Part shown: positions 31,368-40,210 of the stretch, piece after piece
Layout: each line of letters begins with the position of its first letter
Numbering within the stretch: the stretch's first letter is position 1
Source of the DNA: Streptomyces pilosus
Lineage (GTDB): Bacteria; Actinomycetota; Actinomycetes; Streptomycetales; Streptomycetaceae
Assembly (NCBI RefSeq): GCF_014649835.1
Contig: NZ_BMTU01000010.1
Span: forward strand, 124,001 to 188,000
DNA length: 64,000 nt
Reading direction: 5' to 3'
Notes under the pieces: generated by a model
The model's input: only the letters and a program-made list of their open reading frames with translations
The model's database searches: none
Told to the model about the DNA's origin: nothing
Position numbers and translations under genes: made by a program

Positions 31368-31582
31368 ATGAGCACCCGAACCGGCTTCTCCTGCACCCTC
31401 ACCCGCACCCTGGACGCCCCCGTGGACAGCGTGTGGCAGTCGTGGACCACCCCCGAGCGGTACGAGCGGTGGTGGTCCGCCAGTCGTGCGACACGGCGGA
31501 GGAGCGGGACGGCGCCGAGCAGGGCACCGCCCTGCTCCTCGACAGCCTGGCCGCCTTCCTGGCGGACGGCACGCACGGCTGA
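31368..31582 (+). pseudogene. SRPBCC/AHSA1-domain gene with internal deletion and frameshift
   Basis: The frame at 31368 encodes a normal SRPBCC start (MSTRTGFSCTLTRTLDAPVDSVWQSWTTPERYERWW) and then turns into arginine/serine-rich nonsense. A second frame from about 31480 to 31582 encodes what looks like the natural C-terminus (SCDTAEERDGAEQGTALLLDSLAAFLAD). The two ends together give about 71 residues, while the family has 140-170, so roughly half the gene is missing and the remnants are out of frame. The start has a plausible ribosome site. It is adjacent to its likely regulator gene. Confidence 0.65.
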
Positions 31583-31663
31583 ACGGCCTCGCGTGGTCCG
31601 ACTCGCCCGCCGGTGCGACGCTGGGGTGGACAGGTTCCGAGGACGAGCACCGGAGGGAGACCG

Positions 31664-33142
31664 ATGGGACGCGACGTCCCGGCGCTCACCTTCACCCGCG
31701 AGGACCGCCGCCGCTACCGCATCAAGATGCAGGAGTGCCTCGACGCGCTCGCGCAGATGCTGCGCGAGTCGCGCTTCGAGGCGGAGCGGCCGCAGGTGGG
31801 GCTGGAGATCGAGCTGAACCTGGTGGACGAGCGGGCCGAGCCCGCGATGCGCAACACCGACGTGCTGGAGGCGATCGCGGACCCGGCCTGGGACACGGAA
31901 CTGGGCCGGTTCAACCTCGAGATCAACATCGCGCCCCGCCGGCTCACGGCGGGCGGCCCCGACGCCTGGGAGTCCGAGATCCGCGCGGCACTCAACCACG
32001 CGGAGCAGCGCGCCAGGTCCATCGGCGCTCGCCTGATCATGACGGGCATCCTGCCCACCCTGCGGCAGGAGGACGTCGGCGAGGGCGCGCTGTCTGAGAA
32101 CCCCCGCTACCGGCTGCTCAACGACCAGATCTTCGCGGCGCGCGGGGAGGACCTGCACATCGAGGTGACCGGTGTCGACCGGCTGCGGACCTACGCGGAC
32201 ACGATCACCCCGGAGGCCGCGTGCACCAGTACGCAGTTCCACCTCCAGGTCGCCCCGGAGCAGTTCGCGGACTACTGGAACGCGGCACAGGCCATCGCCG
32301 GGGTCCAGGTCGCGCTCGCGGCCAACTCGCCCTTCCTGTTCGGCAAGGAACTGTGGCACGAGACGCGCGTCCCGCTGTTCGAGCAGGCCACGGACACCCG
32401 TCCGCAGGAGATCAAGGCGCAGGGGGTGCGGCCCCGGGTGTGGTTCGGGGAGCGCTGGATCACCAGCGTGTTCGACCTCTTCGAGGAGAACCTGCGGTAC
32501 TTCCCGGCCCTGCTGCCGCTGTGCGACGACCAGGACCCCGCCGAGACGCTGACGCGCGGCGACATCCCCGAACTCGGTGAGCTGACGCTGCACAACGGCA
32601 CCATCTACCGCTGGAACCGCCCGGTGTACGCCGTCGCCCGCGACAAGCCGCACGTGCGGGTGGAGAACCGGGTGCTGCCGGCCGGCCCGACCGTCGCGGA
32701 CACGCTCGCCAACGGGGCGTTCTACTACGGGCTGACCCGCGCCCTGGTGGAGGAGGACCGGCCGGTGTGGTCCCGGATGTCCTTCGCGGCCGCGGAGGAC
32801 AACCTCCGCACGGCGGCGCGGTACGGCATCGACGCCCGGCTGTACTGGCCCGGGATGGGCGAGGTGCCGGCGGCCGAGCTCGTGCTGCGGCGGCTGCTGC
32901 CGCTGGCACACCGCGGTCTGGAGCGCTCCGGGATGGACGAGGCCTGGCGGGAACCGCTGCTGGGCATCATCGAGCAGCGGTGCGTGACGGGCCGCAACGG
33001 AGCGGTGTGGCAGAAGGAGATGTTCCACCACATCGACGCCACCGTGCACTGCGGCCGCCACGAGGCGCTGCGCCGGATGACGCAGCAGTACATCGACTAC
33101 ATGCACCTCAACGCCCCGGTGCACACCTGGCCCGTGGAGTGA
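31664..33142 (+). CDS. Glutamate-cysteine ligase family protein
   Basis: The 492-residue protein is of the GCS2/YbdK-related actinobacterial type. VGLEIELNLVDERAEPAMRNTDVL and FNLEINIAPRRL carry the metal-binding glutamates (ExE and E), and ACTSTQFHLQVAP and NSPFLFGKELWHETR belong to the substrate site. It would ligate Glu and Cys, or a Cys-like amine, with ATP. In actinomycetes such enzymes may feed ergothioneine or related thiols, or have other amine substrates. A GGAGGGAG site precedes the ATG. The universal stress protein gene follows after 75 bases. Confidence 0.85.
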   Translation: MGRDVPALTFTREDRRRYRIKMQECLDALAQMLRESRFEAERPQVGLEIELNLVDERAEPAMRNTDVLEAIADPAWDTELGRFNLEINIAPRRLTAGGPDAWESEIRAALNHAEQRARSIGARLIMTGILPTLRQEDVGEGALSENPRYRLLNDQIFAARGEDLHIEVTGVDRLRTYADTITPEAACTSTQFHLQVAPEQFADYWNAAQAIAGVQVALAANSPFLFGKELWHETRVPLFEQATDTRPQEIKAQGVRPRVWFGERWITSVFDLFEENLRYFPALLPLCDDQDPAETLTRGDIPELGELTLHNGTIYRWNRPVYAVARDKPHVRVENRVLPAGPTVADTLANGAFYYGLTRALVEEDRPVWSRMSFAAAEDNLRTAARYGIDARLYWPGMGEVPAAELVLRRLLPLAHRGLERSGMDEAWREPLLGIIEQRCVTGRNGAVWQKEMFHHIDATVHCGRHEALRRMTQQYIDYMHLNAPVHTWPVE

Positions 33143-33217
33143 GGCGGCCCGGCCGGCGGACGGGACGCCGGCCGGCAGGCGCGCGGACACAGACATCGAC
33201 TGGTGAGTGAGGTGACC

Positions 33218-33670
33218 ATGCAAGCCACTGAGCCGGCACCGCGGGTGGTGGTGGGGGTGGACGGATCCCCCGCGTCGTACGAGGCACTGCGCTGGGCCGT
33301 ACGGTACGCCCGTGCGCTCGGCGGGGTCGTGGAGGCCGTCCATGCCTGGGAGACACCGTCGTCCACCGGGTGGGCCGGTCCCGTGATCGAGCCGGACTTC
33401 GACTCGGAGCAGGCGCGTCACCGCTTCGCGGAGGCCCTGAACACGGCGTTCCCCGGCGACCGGCCCGCCGGGCTGCGGGAGCGTCTGGTCGAGGGGGACC
33501 CCTCGGAGGTGCTGATCCGCGCCTCGGAAGGGGCGGAGGTGCTGGTGGTGGGCCATCGCGGACGGGGCGGGTTCGCCCGGGCGATGCTGGGCTCGGTCAG
33601 CCAGCGCTGCGCCCAGCACGCGTCCTGCCCGGTCGTCGTGGTCCGGCACCGGGGGGAGGCGGACGGCTGA
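33218..33670 (+). CDS. Universal stress protein (UspA family)
   Basis: The 150-residue single Usp domain starts with PRVVVGVDGSPASYEALRWAVRYA and ends with the ATP-binding signature GHRGRGGFARAMLGSVSQ followed by CPVVVVRH. The G-x2-G-x9-G-S/T pattern is intact, so ATP binding is expected. I chose the ATG at 33218, with GAGG 5 bases upstream. A GTG at 33203 is also in frame. Such proteins are often under DevR-type control. I see no DevR box here. Confidence 0.9.
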   Translation: MQATEPAPRVVVGVDGSPASYEALRWAVRYARALGGVVEAVHAWETPSSTGWAGPVIEPDFDSEQARHRFAEALNTAFPGDRPAGLRERLVEGDPSEVLIRASEGAEVLVVGHRGRGGFARAMLGSVSQRCAQHASCPVVVVRHRGEADG

Positions 33671-33783
33671 CCCCCTTCCCCCGTCCGGGACGGCCGGACG
33701 CCGCCGCGGTGTTCGCGTTCCGTCGCGTCGCCCGGGTCGCCCGGGCCGTTCGGTGGCGCGGATGGCACGGGTGGCGCGACCGG

Positions 33784-34506
33784 TCAGCGGAGGGCGGGGC
33801 CGTCCAGGATGCCGGTCACCTCCCGGCGCACCGCGTCGCGCGCCGGCGCGGGCAGCGACCCCAGGCCGGTGCGGTCCAGGTCCCGCAGCGCCTGCCCGGC
33901 TCCGGTGCCGCAGCCGGCGGTCCCGCTGATCACCTCGTAACCGTCCCGGACGGCGACGACGAGCCGGTGCCGTCCGTCGTCGCCGGCGTGGACGGCGGTG
34001 GCCACCACCAGGGGCGGCGGGCCACCCGCTTCGCCGGGCGCCTTGTAGTACCCGCTCGCCACGGGGGTGTTCCAGCGGAGGGTGAGCAGCAGATGGCGCT
34101 TGGCCACCACTTCGCCCAGATCGGTCTCGTAGGTGCCGTCCCCGTCGAGCACGGTCGCCCGCGCGTCCAGGGCCAGCGCCGCCGGGAGCAGGCAGCGCAG
34201 CGTGCTGCCCACGATGTTGCCGCCGACGGTGGCCGTCCTGCGGACGGCTCCGGTCCCCACGGTGGAGGCGGCCCGGCGCAGCACGTCCGGTACCCGTTCG
34301 TCCACCTGGTGCAGCAGCACGGCGGCACCGAGCGCCTGGCGCTCCCTCAGGTTGGCCTCGGGCAGCTCGCGCAGGGACATCGCCTGCTCGGGGAAGCCGT
34401 CGCGCTGCCAGAGGGCCCACACGAGGGTGGCACCCCCGACGGGCACCGCGCCCTCGGCCAGGTACCGCTGTGCTTCGGACAGGGACGTGGGCAGACGCAG
34501 CAGCAC
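33784..34506 (-). CDS. Lone FAD-binding subunit of a molybdenum-hydroxylase-type dehydrogenase
   Basis: The 240-residue protein shows the FAD loops of the CO dehydrogenase/xanthine dehydrogenase medium subunit, GAVPVGGATLVWALW and RRTATVGGNIVGSTLRCLLP, and the C-terminal domain in short form. No 2Fe-2S or molybdopterin gene is adjacent. The partner could be encoded elsewhere, or the protein acts alone. GTG at 34506 (VLLRLPTSLSEAQ) starts the family's first strand. It lacks the 4Fe-4S cysteines of the homologue at 27621. Confidence 0.78.
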   Translation of the reverse strand: MLLRLPTSLSEAQRYLAEGAVPVGGATLVWALWQRDGFPEQAMSLRELPEANLRERQALGAAVLLHQVDERVPDVLRRAASTVGTGAVRRTATVGGNIVGSTLRCLLPAALALDARATVLDGDGTYETDLGEVVAKRHLLLTLRWNTPVASGYYKAPGEAGGPPPLVVATAVHAGDDGRHRLVVAVRDGYEVISGTAGCGTGAGQALRDLDRTGLGSLPAPARDAVRREVTGILDGPALR

Positions 34507-34649
34507 GGCGGTCGACCTGCTTTCCTCGACGGGGACGGGAGGAACGGCACTTCACGGGCGGTCAGCAGCACCGCATTCTCCGTACGGAACCGGGGGCGCG
34601 TCCAGGGCTCACGAGTCCGCCGCGTGCGCCCACCGGGGGCGCCGTCCGG

Positions 34650-36101
34650 TCACCGCAGTCGCCGGATCTCGCCCCTCACCCGGTAGAAGCCGCCGGCCGC
34701 CGGGTGCAGCGCGTCCACGACGTACCGCGCGCCCGGCTCCCGTATCGCCCGGGGGAACTGCACGTTCCACGCGTCGTCGTAGCCCTCGGAGACGACGTGG
34801 ACGCGCAGCCGCCCGGCGTCCCGCACGCATTCGACGACCACGGCGCCGGACGGCGCCTGGGCGACGGTGTCCACCGCGGCCGCGGTGGTGGCCGGGGCGT
34901 AGGTGGGCAGGGCCGCGGCGAGCTTGACGTCCCGCACCACCGGCACCGAGCCCTGCTGCGCCGCGGAGACGGCGGCCTCGCTCGCGTCCACGCACACCAG
35001 GGAGCCGTCCGTCGTCACCAGGTACAGCCGCTCGTCGCGGTACTGCATCGACAGCGCCGACCCGCCCCCGGTGCCGAGCTTCCACAGCCGTGTGCCGTCC
35101 CGGTCGAAGCAGTAGACGGACGAGGCGGCGTCACCGGCGAAGACGAACCGTCCGCCCGGCGCGGTCGCGCACGCGTACACGGCACTGTCACAGGCGTAGG
35201 TGGCCTCGACGGCCCCGGTCGCCTTCGACAGCCGCTGCACCACCCGGTGCGCCGTGCCCGCGTAGACCGTGTCGTCCTCCTGCCAGCCGAACAGCACGCC
35301 GCCCCGGGTGGGGGTGTGCCACAACTCGCCGCTGCCGTCGGGCGCGTACGCGGTGACGCCCCGGTGGTGGCCGTGGTAGACGGCCCGGTCGTCGGCGCGG
35401 ACCATCCAGGCGTGGTCGCCCTGGCTGCGGCGGGTCCACTGGTGCTCGTCCTCGTGGTCGATGACGGTGAGGCGGCCGTCGCGGTCCGAGACGTCGAGAA
35501 CGCCCTCGTGGATGTCCAGCCAGAAGATGTCGACGTCCGCCGCGATGTCGTAGGCGGCGAACGGCAGCTTCGAGGACAGGTCGTACACCCTGCCGTCGTC
35601 GCAGCCCGCGTAGATCCAGAAGTCGTCGGCCACCAGGCACTTCACGCCGTCCGGCAGGCTGAAGCGGGCCAGTGGGTTGCCCTCGTGGTCCAGGGTGTAG
35701 ACGTCGCCGGACTGGTTGCCGACCCAGCAGTGGTCGTCGTCGACATGGATACCGAAGGCCGAGGAGCCCGTCCCGAAGCGCCACAGGACGGGGGCCACGG
35801 CGCGTGCCGTGGAGGGCGCCGAGGCCACCTGGCGCCGCGTCACCGCACGCGGTGCCCGCCCGCCGGGCACCGCCGGCGCATAGCCCTTGCGGACCTTCTC
35901 CCCGACCTTCCTGGCCGCGGCGGCCCCGGCCTTCGCCGCTGTCGCGAACGTCGTGACCTGGGTCTGGCCGGCCGCGCCGATCCGGCCGTAGCGCACCGTC
36001 ACCACCGGGCCGTCGACCGCCACCTCGTAGAACTTGTGCGCGCCGCCGCCCTCCTGTGACAGCTCCAGATACGTCGTCGACACCGTGGACCCGGCAGACA
36101 T
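34650..36101 (-). CDS. WGR-domain protein with beta-propeller
   Basis: The 483-residue protein begins with a WGR domain (about 8-75, YLELSQEGGGAHKFYEVAVDGPVVTVRYGRIGAAGQTQV), the module also found in PARPs and MolR-like proteins, where it binds nucleic acid or DNA ends. From about 105 it is a PQQ/WD40-like beta-propeller with repeated YXLDHEGNPL..., ...VYDLSSK, ...LTVIDHEDEH and ...VYCFDRDGTRLWKLG blades. There is no signal peptide, so it is cytoplasmic. GGGGAGGGG precedes the ATG. A TerB gene lies upstream on the same strand, 88 bases away. Its function is unknown. Confidence 0.85.
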   Translation of the reverse strand: MSAGSTVSTTYLELSQEGGGAHKFYEVAVDGPVVTVRYGRIGAAGQTQVTTFATAAKAGAAAARKVGEKVRKGYAPAVPGGRAPRAVTRRQVASAPSTARAVAPVLWRFGTGSSAFGIHVDDDHCWVGNQSGDVYTLDHEGNPLARFSLPDGVKCLVADDFWIYAGCDDGRVYDLSSKLPFAAYDIAADVDIFWLDIHEGVLDVSDRDGRLTVIDHEDEHQWTRRSQGDHAWMVRADDRAVYHGHHRGVTAYAPDGSGELWHTPTRGGVLFGWQEDDTVYAGTAHRVVQRLSKATGAVEATYACDSAVYACATAPGGRFVFAGDAASSVYCFDRDGTRLWKLGTGGGSALSMQYRDERLYLVTTDGSLVCVDASEAAVSAAQQGSVPVVRDVKLAAALPTYAPATTAAAVDTVAQAPSGAVVVECVRDAGRLRVHVVSEGYDDAWNVQFPRAIREPGARYVVDALHPAAGGFYRVRGEIRRLR

Positions 36102-36189
36102 GGCACACCCCTCCCCGGACGGGCCCGCGGCCGCTCCTGCGGGCCCACTGATCACACCGTAGGGGGTGCCACCGACAACGGGGTGGCGG

Positions 36190-36744
36190 TCAGACGCCGA
36201 ACTCCTGCGGGGAGAGTCCGAGCGCCAGGCAGGCCTCGCGGACGGCGTACTGCTCGGCGGGCTCGAAGCTGCCGTCGGCTCCCGCGACGACCATGCCGGT
36301 CTGGACGACGGCGCGCGCCTCGGCCGGCTTCTTCGCCGCCTTGGCGATGTCCTCCAGCGCCCGCGCCCTGCCCTGCTCGAAGTGGGCCGTGAGCCGGTCC
36401 ACGTGCTCGTTGAACAGCCGGCGGAGCTGGTCCGGCGGGAAGTTCTGCAGCACCTCGTTGGAGACGATCAGTTCCTCCACCCGCTGCCGCTCCACCGGGT
36501 CGACGCGTCCGTCGGCGGCCGCGACCAGGGCGCACATCGCCATGCTCGCGTCCCGGTAGGCGCCGCTCTTCAGCTCCGTCTTGGCAGCGGCGAGCTGGGA
36601 CTTGAACAGCCCCATCAGCTTGGCCTTGGAGTCGCCGCCGGAGGAGGTGGAGCCGTGCCCCTGCTGCCGGGCGCCTCCCGCCTGCGCGCCCTGGGACTGC
36701 TGGAGCGTCCTGGCCTGATCCTTGAGCCGGTCCCACATCGCCAT
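36190..36744 (-). CDS. TerB-family tellurite-resistance-like protein
   Basis: The 184-residue protein has a Gln/Gly-rich N-terminus (10-40) and a TerB domain (about 55-184). It contains AMCALVAAADGRVDPVERQRVEELIVSNEVL and VVAGADGSFEPAEQYAVREACLALGLSP, two acidic ADGxxxPxE loops typical of metal-binding TerB. Ter proteins are linked to membrane-associated stress and chemical defence complexes. It probably forms one unit with the WGR/propeller gene downstream. The start ATG at 36744 has AAGGTGG upstream. Confidence 0.87.
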   Translation of the reverse strand: MAMWDRLKDQARTLQQSQGAQAGGARQQGHGSTSSGGDSKAKLMGLFKSQLAAAKTELKSGAYRDASMAMCALVAAADGRVDPVERQRVEELIVSNEVLQNFPPDQLRRLFNEHVDRLTAHFEQGRARALEDIAKAAKKPAEARAVVQTGMVVAGADGSFEPAEQYAVREACLALGLSPQEFGV

Positions 36745-36878
36745 TCGGTGCCACCTTCGGGTCTGTCGCGGTCCGCCCGGTCCTGGTGCCCAGTCCCGGG
36801 TCATGCGGTTCGCCCGGTCAAACGGACGTGACACCGGCCGTGTTCCCGGATGGCAAAAGAAAGGCAAAAGGAATCACC

Positions 36879-36918
36879 CCGACGGCCGTCCGGCCCGGCG
36901 CGGCCGGACGGCCGTCGG
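36879..36918 (-). terminator. Terminator of the GH16 gene
   Basis: CCGACGGCCGTCCGGCC (36879-36895) and GGCCGGACGGCCGTCGG (36902-36918) form a perfect 17-bp stem with a 6-base loop. On the minus strand it starts 6 bases after the glucanase stop and is followed by a T-rich tract (36878 down to 36855), a textbook intrinsic terminator. Confidence 0.9.
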
Positions 36919-36924
36919 CGGGGG

Positions 36925-38169
36925 TCAGCCCACCGTCCACTTCTGGTTCGCGCCGCCCGAGCAGGTCCACAGCTGGAGCCGGGTGCCGTTGGCCGCGTTG
37001 TTGCCCGTCACGTCCAGGCACTTGTCGGCCTGGGGATTGACGATGTCGCGCGCGCCGGTGACGACCCACCGCTGGGCCGCCGTGCCGTTGCAGTCCCACA
37101 GCTGGACGGGAGTACCGTCCGCCGTGCCGCCCGACGCGACGTCCAGGCACTTGCCGAGCGCCCGGATCGTGCCGTCGCCGCCCACCGACCACCGCTGGGC
37201 GGCGGTGCCGTTGCAGTCGTAGAGCTGCACCGGGGTGCCGTTGGCGGTGTTCGCCCCCGCGACGTCGGCGCACTTGCCGGCCAGGCCGCGGATCGCGCCG
37301 CCGGCCGGTGCGTCACTCGTCGTCACCGACACGTGGTCGACGACGAGTTGCTGCGGGAAGACGGTCGAGCCGTCGGGATCGCCGGGCCAGTAGCCGCCCA
37401 CGGCCAGATTGAGGATGAGGAAGTACGGCTTGTTGAACACCCACTGCCTGCCGCCCAGATCGGCGGGGGTGCGCCGCTGGTAGACGTTGCCGTCCACGGA
37501 CCAGGTGATGGAGTCGGGGGCCCAGTCGACGGCGAAGGTGTGGAAGTCGTCGGCGAAGGCCTGCCCGCCCGGCAGCGTGTACCCGGCGCCGATCCCTCCG
37601 GAGCCGGAGTAGCCGGGGCCGTGGATCGTGCCGTGCACCGTGGAGGGCTCGAAGCCGACGTTCTCCATGATGTCGATCTCGCCGGAGTCCGGCCAGTTCA
37701 CCGGGGTGCCCAGCATCCAGAACGCGGGCCACATGCCCTGTCCGCGCGGGACCTTCATCCGGGCCTCGATGTGCCCGTACTGCGCGGTGAACCTGCCGGC
37801 GGTGTTGAGCCGTGCCGAGGTGTACTGGCAGGTGCCGTACCAGCACTGGTAGTTGGCCGGGTTCTCCTTGCGGGCGGTGATGACCAGGTGGCCCCGGCCG
37901 TCGAGTGCGGCGTTCCGGTTGCCGGAGGTGTAGTACTGCCGCTCGTGGTTGTTGACGTTGTCGCCGGTCTCGAGCTGCCACTTGGAGGAGTCGACCGCCG
38001 CGCCGGCGGGTCCGTCGAAGGTGTCCGAGAACGTCACGGCCGCAGCGGCGGTGGGGGCGGCCGCTCCGGCCGGATCGGCCTGCGCGGTGGTCCCGGCCGC
38101 GCCGGAGGCGACCAGGACGGCGGACAGGGCGGTGATCAGCCATCTGCGGCGGGTGCGCGGAGAGAACAT
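36925..38169 (-). CDS. Secreted GH16 beta-glucanase with ricin-type (CBM13) domain
   Basis: The 414-residue protein has a signal peptide (1-31: basic MFSPRTRRRW, hydrophobic core, ending near TTAQA-DP). A GH16 catalytic domain (about 45-275) follows with the EIDIME motif at 164-169, Glu164 as nucleophile and Glu169 as acid/base. The C-terminal ricin-B trefoil (about 285-414) has three repeats, each with a QxW motif (QRW, QRW, QKW). It probably cleaves beta-1,3- or mixed-linked glucan (laminarin, fungal wall). CTTGA-T-TCAAG and TTGCGCAA lie 65-90 bases upstream as possible control sites. A strong terminator follows. Confidence 0.93.
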   Translation of the reverse strand: MFSPRTRRRWLITALSAVLVASGAAGTTAQADPAGAAAPTAAAAVTFSDTFDGPAGAAVDSSKWQLETGDNVNNHERQYYTSGNRNAALDGRGHLVITARKENPANYQCWYGTCQYTSARLNTAGRFTAQYGHIEARMKVPRGQGMWPAFWMLGTPVNWPDSGEIDIMENVGFEPSTVHGTIHGPGYSGSGGIGAGYTLPGGQAFADDFHTFAVDWAPDSITWSVDGNVYQRRTPADLGGRQWVFNKPYFLILNLAVGGYWPGDPDGSTVFPQQLVVDHVSVTTSDAPAGGAIRGLAGKCADVAGANTANGTPVQLYDCNGTAAQRWSVGGDGTIRALGKCLDVASGGTADGTPVQLWDCNGTAAQRWVVTGARDIVNPQADKCLDVTGNNAANGTRLQLWTCSGGANQKWTVG

Positions 38170-38232
38170 GGCTCTCCCTTCCGTACGGCGGCCCGGGTGC
38201 ACGGGTACGCCGACCGAGGTTGTGGGGGTTGA

Positions 38233-38254
38233 TTGCGCAACGACTTGATTCAAG
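38233..38254. promoter_or_regulatory. Two short palindromes upstream of the GH16 gene
   Basis: TTGCGCAA (38233-38240) and CTTGA-T-TCAAG (38244-38254) are perfect inverted repeats in an A/T-rich patch 64-85 bases before the glucanase start. They may bind a substrate-responsive repressor, but no family can be assigned. Confidence 0.35.
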
Positions 38255-38337
38255 GGATGAGATAAGACGCCGTCAAGACCCTGGTACGGACCAGGAAAGG
38301 AGGCCGCGCCGGGCGGGCCCGGGCGCCGGACGGCGGT

Positions 38338-38694
38338 TCAGGCCGTTTGGCCCCAGGAGGTCCGGTGTGCGCAGCCCGGGTCGTGCTCCGTCGCGCAGGA
38401 CGTCCACCAGCGTTCGCAGCACGCGGCCTCCACCTCGGCCTGCGCGAGGGCGGCCGCCGCCACGTCGCGCCACGCGGCCCGGCGTCCCTCGCGTTCCCGC
38501 AGGACGGCGACGGTGCGCCGCTCGTCCGCGATGACCGTCTCGCGGACCACGCCGACGACGGGGGCCAGGGCGGCGACGGCCATGGCGAAGGTGGTCCAGC
38601 CGGGCACGGTGCCCCAGGTGCGTACCGTGCAGAAGGAGAGCCAGAGGGCCACGGCGACGTACAGGACGGTGAGCGTGCGGCTGCCCCTGCTCAT
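38338..38694 (-). CDS. Small membrane protein of unknown function
   Basis: The 118-residue protein has two transmembrane helices (about 9-24 and 33-50), then a charged helical region (DERRTVAVLREREGRRAAWRDVAAAALAQAE) and a Cys-rich tail (ACCERWWTSCATEHDPGCAH). GGAGA lies 7 bases before the ATG. I recognise no family. The cysteine/histidine tail could bind a metal. Confidence 0.7.
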   Translation of the reverse strand: MSRGSRTLTVLYVAVALWLSFCTVRTWGTVPGWTTFAMAVAALAPVVGVVRETVIADERRTVAVLREREGRRAAWRDVAAAALAQAEVEAACCERWWTSCATEHDPGCAHRTSWGQTA

Positions 38695-38952
38695 GACGCG
38701 TTCTCCTTCTGTCCGATGGACTCCTGATGCCCCGCCCGCGCGCGGACATGACTCGTCATCGGAAGACCGCTCACGTCCTCCTGCTCCAGGGGCGGCTCGC
38801 CGCCCTCCCGGGGCCGCCGCGCACCGCGCCGCCACCGGGGAGGCGTCCCTCTTCCGGGGCACGGGCCGGGCGGTCGAACGGGTGCGCTACATTTTGCACG
38901 CGCCTGACCGCGATCACTTCTGGATCCCTCACGCTACGGAGCCGGCACACCC

Positions 38953-39375
38953 ATGAGCGACATCGTCAACGGACTCGGCCGGGCCACCGCCTACGGCGCA
39001 CTCGGACTGCTCCTGCTGGTCCTCGGCATCGTCCTGGTCGACGTCCTGACGCCCGGGAAGCTCGGCCGGCAGATCTGGCAGGAGCGCAACCGCAACGCCG
39101 CCGTCGTCCTCAGCTCCTCGCTGCTCGGCATCGGCGGCATCGTCTTCACGTCGATCTGGACGACGTACGACGACTTCGGCAAGGGGCTGGTGTCGACCGC
39201 GGCGTTCGGCCTGCTGGGACTGGTGATGATGGCGGTGGCGTTCCTGGTGGTCGACCTGATCACCCCCGGTCGCCTGGGCGCCACGCTGGTGGAGCGCGAA
39301 CCCCATCCCGCGGTGTGGGTGACGGCGTCCTGCAATCTCGCGGTGTCGGCCATCGTCTCGGCGTCCATCGCCTGA
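38953..39375 (+). CDS. DUF350 membrane protein
   Basis: The 140-residue protein has four hydrophobic helices (about 15-32, 50-68, 80-102, 120-138). It contains the family's VLDVLTPGKLGRQIWQERNRNAA-type segment, repeated in the second half as LVVDLITPGRLGATLVEREPHPA. This internal duplication is characteristic of DUF350 (YjfL-like) proteins, whose role is unknown. It stands alone between a minus-strand membrane protein and a minus-strand hypothetical gene. Confidence 0.85.
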   Translation: MSDIVNGLGRATAYGALGLLLLVLGIVLVDVLTPGKLGRQIWQERNRNAAVVLSSSLLGIGGIVFTSIWTTYDDFGKGLVSTAAFGLLGLVMMAVAFLVVDLITPGRLGATLVEREPHPAVWVTASCNLAVSAIVSASIA

Positions 39376-39535
39376 CCCACGGGAGCGCGGGGCTCGCGGC
39401 CGGGACGCTCGGGGCGCTGCGGGACGGGGGCCGAGGAGGCCGGCTCCGCGCCGGTCCGCCCGACGGCCTCGGACGGCGGCGGGCACCGGACAGCGAACGG
39501 CTGGACGCGGCACCGCCGGGCGGCGCCGCCCGCCC

Positions 39536-40015
39536 TCACGCCACCCGGCTCCGCTCCCGGGCGGCACCGCGCACCGGCTCGGGCCGCACGCGGGCGGCCG
39601 GCGCGGTGCGGGTCACCGGCTCGGCGCGGGTGACCGACGGGGCGCGCGTGGCCGACTGGGCGCGGGTGGCCGGGCGGACCCGGTACGTGGTGCGGTTGGG
39701 GTCCACCACGGGCTCACCGAGGGTGATCCGTCCCGCCGCCTGCAGTTCGTCGCACTCGGCGGTGGGCAGGGCGGCGTAGCACCCGCCGGCGCCGGTGGCG
39801 GAGTCCAGGGGGCGCCAGTAGCTGTATCTGCGGCGGCCGTTGGCGTAGACGGTGACGTACGTGGGCGTACGGGGGTCGGCGATGATGCGCAGCGCGTCGG
39901 CGGCGGCGCCCGACGGGCGGCCCGCCGGTGTCGGGCCGGCACCTCCCCGGGAATACCGGCGGCGCGCCGTCGGCAGGGCGACGAGGGACCTCGAGCGGTC
40001 GACGGTGGAGAGCAT
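39536..40015 (-). CDS. Hypothetical protein
   Basis: The 159-residue protein has a folded-looking middle (about 42-118, ADALRIIADPRTPTYVTVYANGRRRYSYWRPLDSA... TYRVRPA). An Arg/Ala/Thr-rich tail contains TRAxxVTRAxPVTRTAPA repeats. The codon pattern fits a real gene and AAGGT lies upstream of the ATG at 40015. I recognise no domain. Confidence 0.6.
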   Translation of the reverse strand: MLSTVDRSRSLVALPTARRRYSRGGAGPTPAGRPSGAAADALRIIADPRTPTYVTVYANGRRRYSYWRPLDSATGAGGCYAALPTAECDELQAAGRITLGEPVVDPNRTTYRVRPATRAQSATRAPSVTRAEPVTRTAPAARVRPEPVRGAARERSRVA

Positions 40016-40210
40016 CAGCAAGACCTTTCCGGAGCCGGACACGAGACCGTCTACCCAGCACCGCGCCGGAGTTGATCTCCTTTTCCGATCATTGTGCAAC
40101 CTCACACCGACAACGAGGAAAGAGCCCGTCCCGTTCCCGTGTCGGCGTGTCGCGCAGGCCGCTCCCGGCCGAGGTGCCGTAACACCGTTGGCGGCGCGCG
40201 GAGCGGGCGG

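Noticed and set aside
30977..34555. A 1192-codon open frame on the minus strand over the acyltransferase-regulator, ligase and stress-protein genes
   Set aside because: It runs antisense to the glutamate-cysteine ligase and Usp genes, which have clear domains and ribosome sites. The translation is Arg/Pro/Ala/His-rich without domains. Long antisense frames are normal at this GC content.
34650..36744. WGR/TerB pair as an established anti-phage defence system
   Set aside because: I know of no described system with these two proteins alone and there are no other defence genes nearby, so it is listed only as a candidate.
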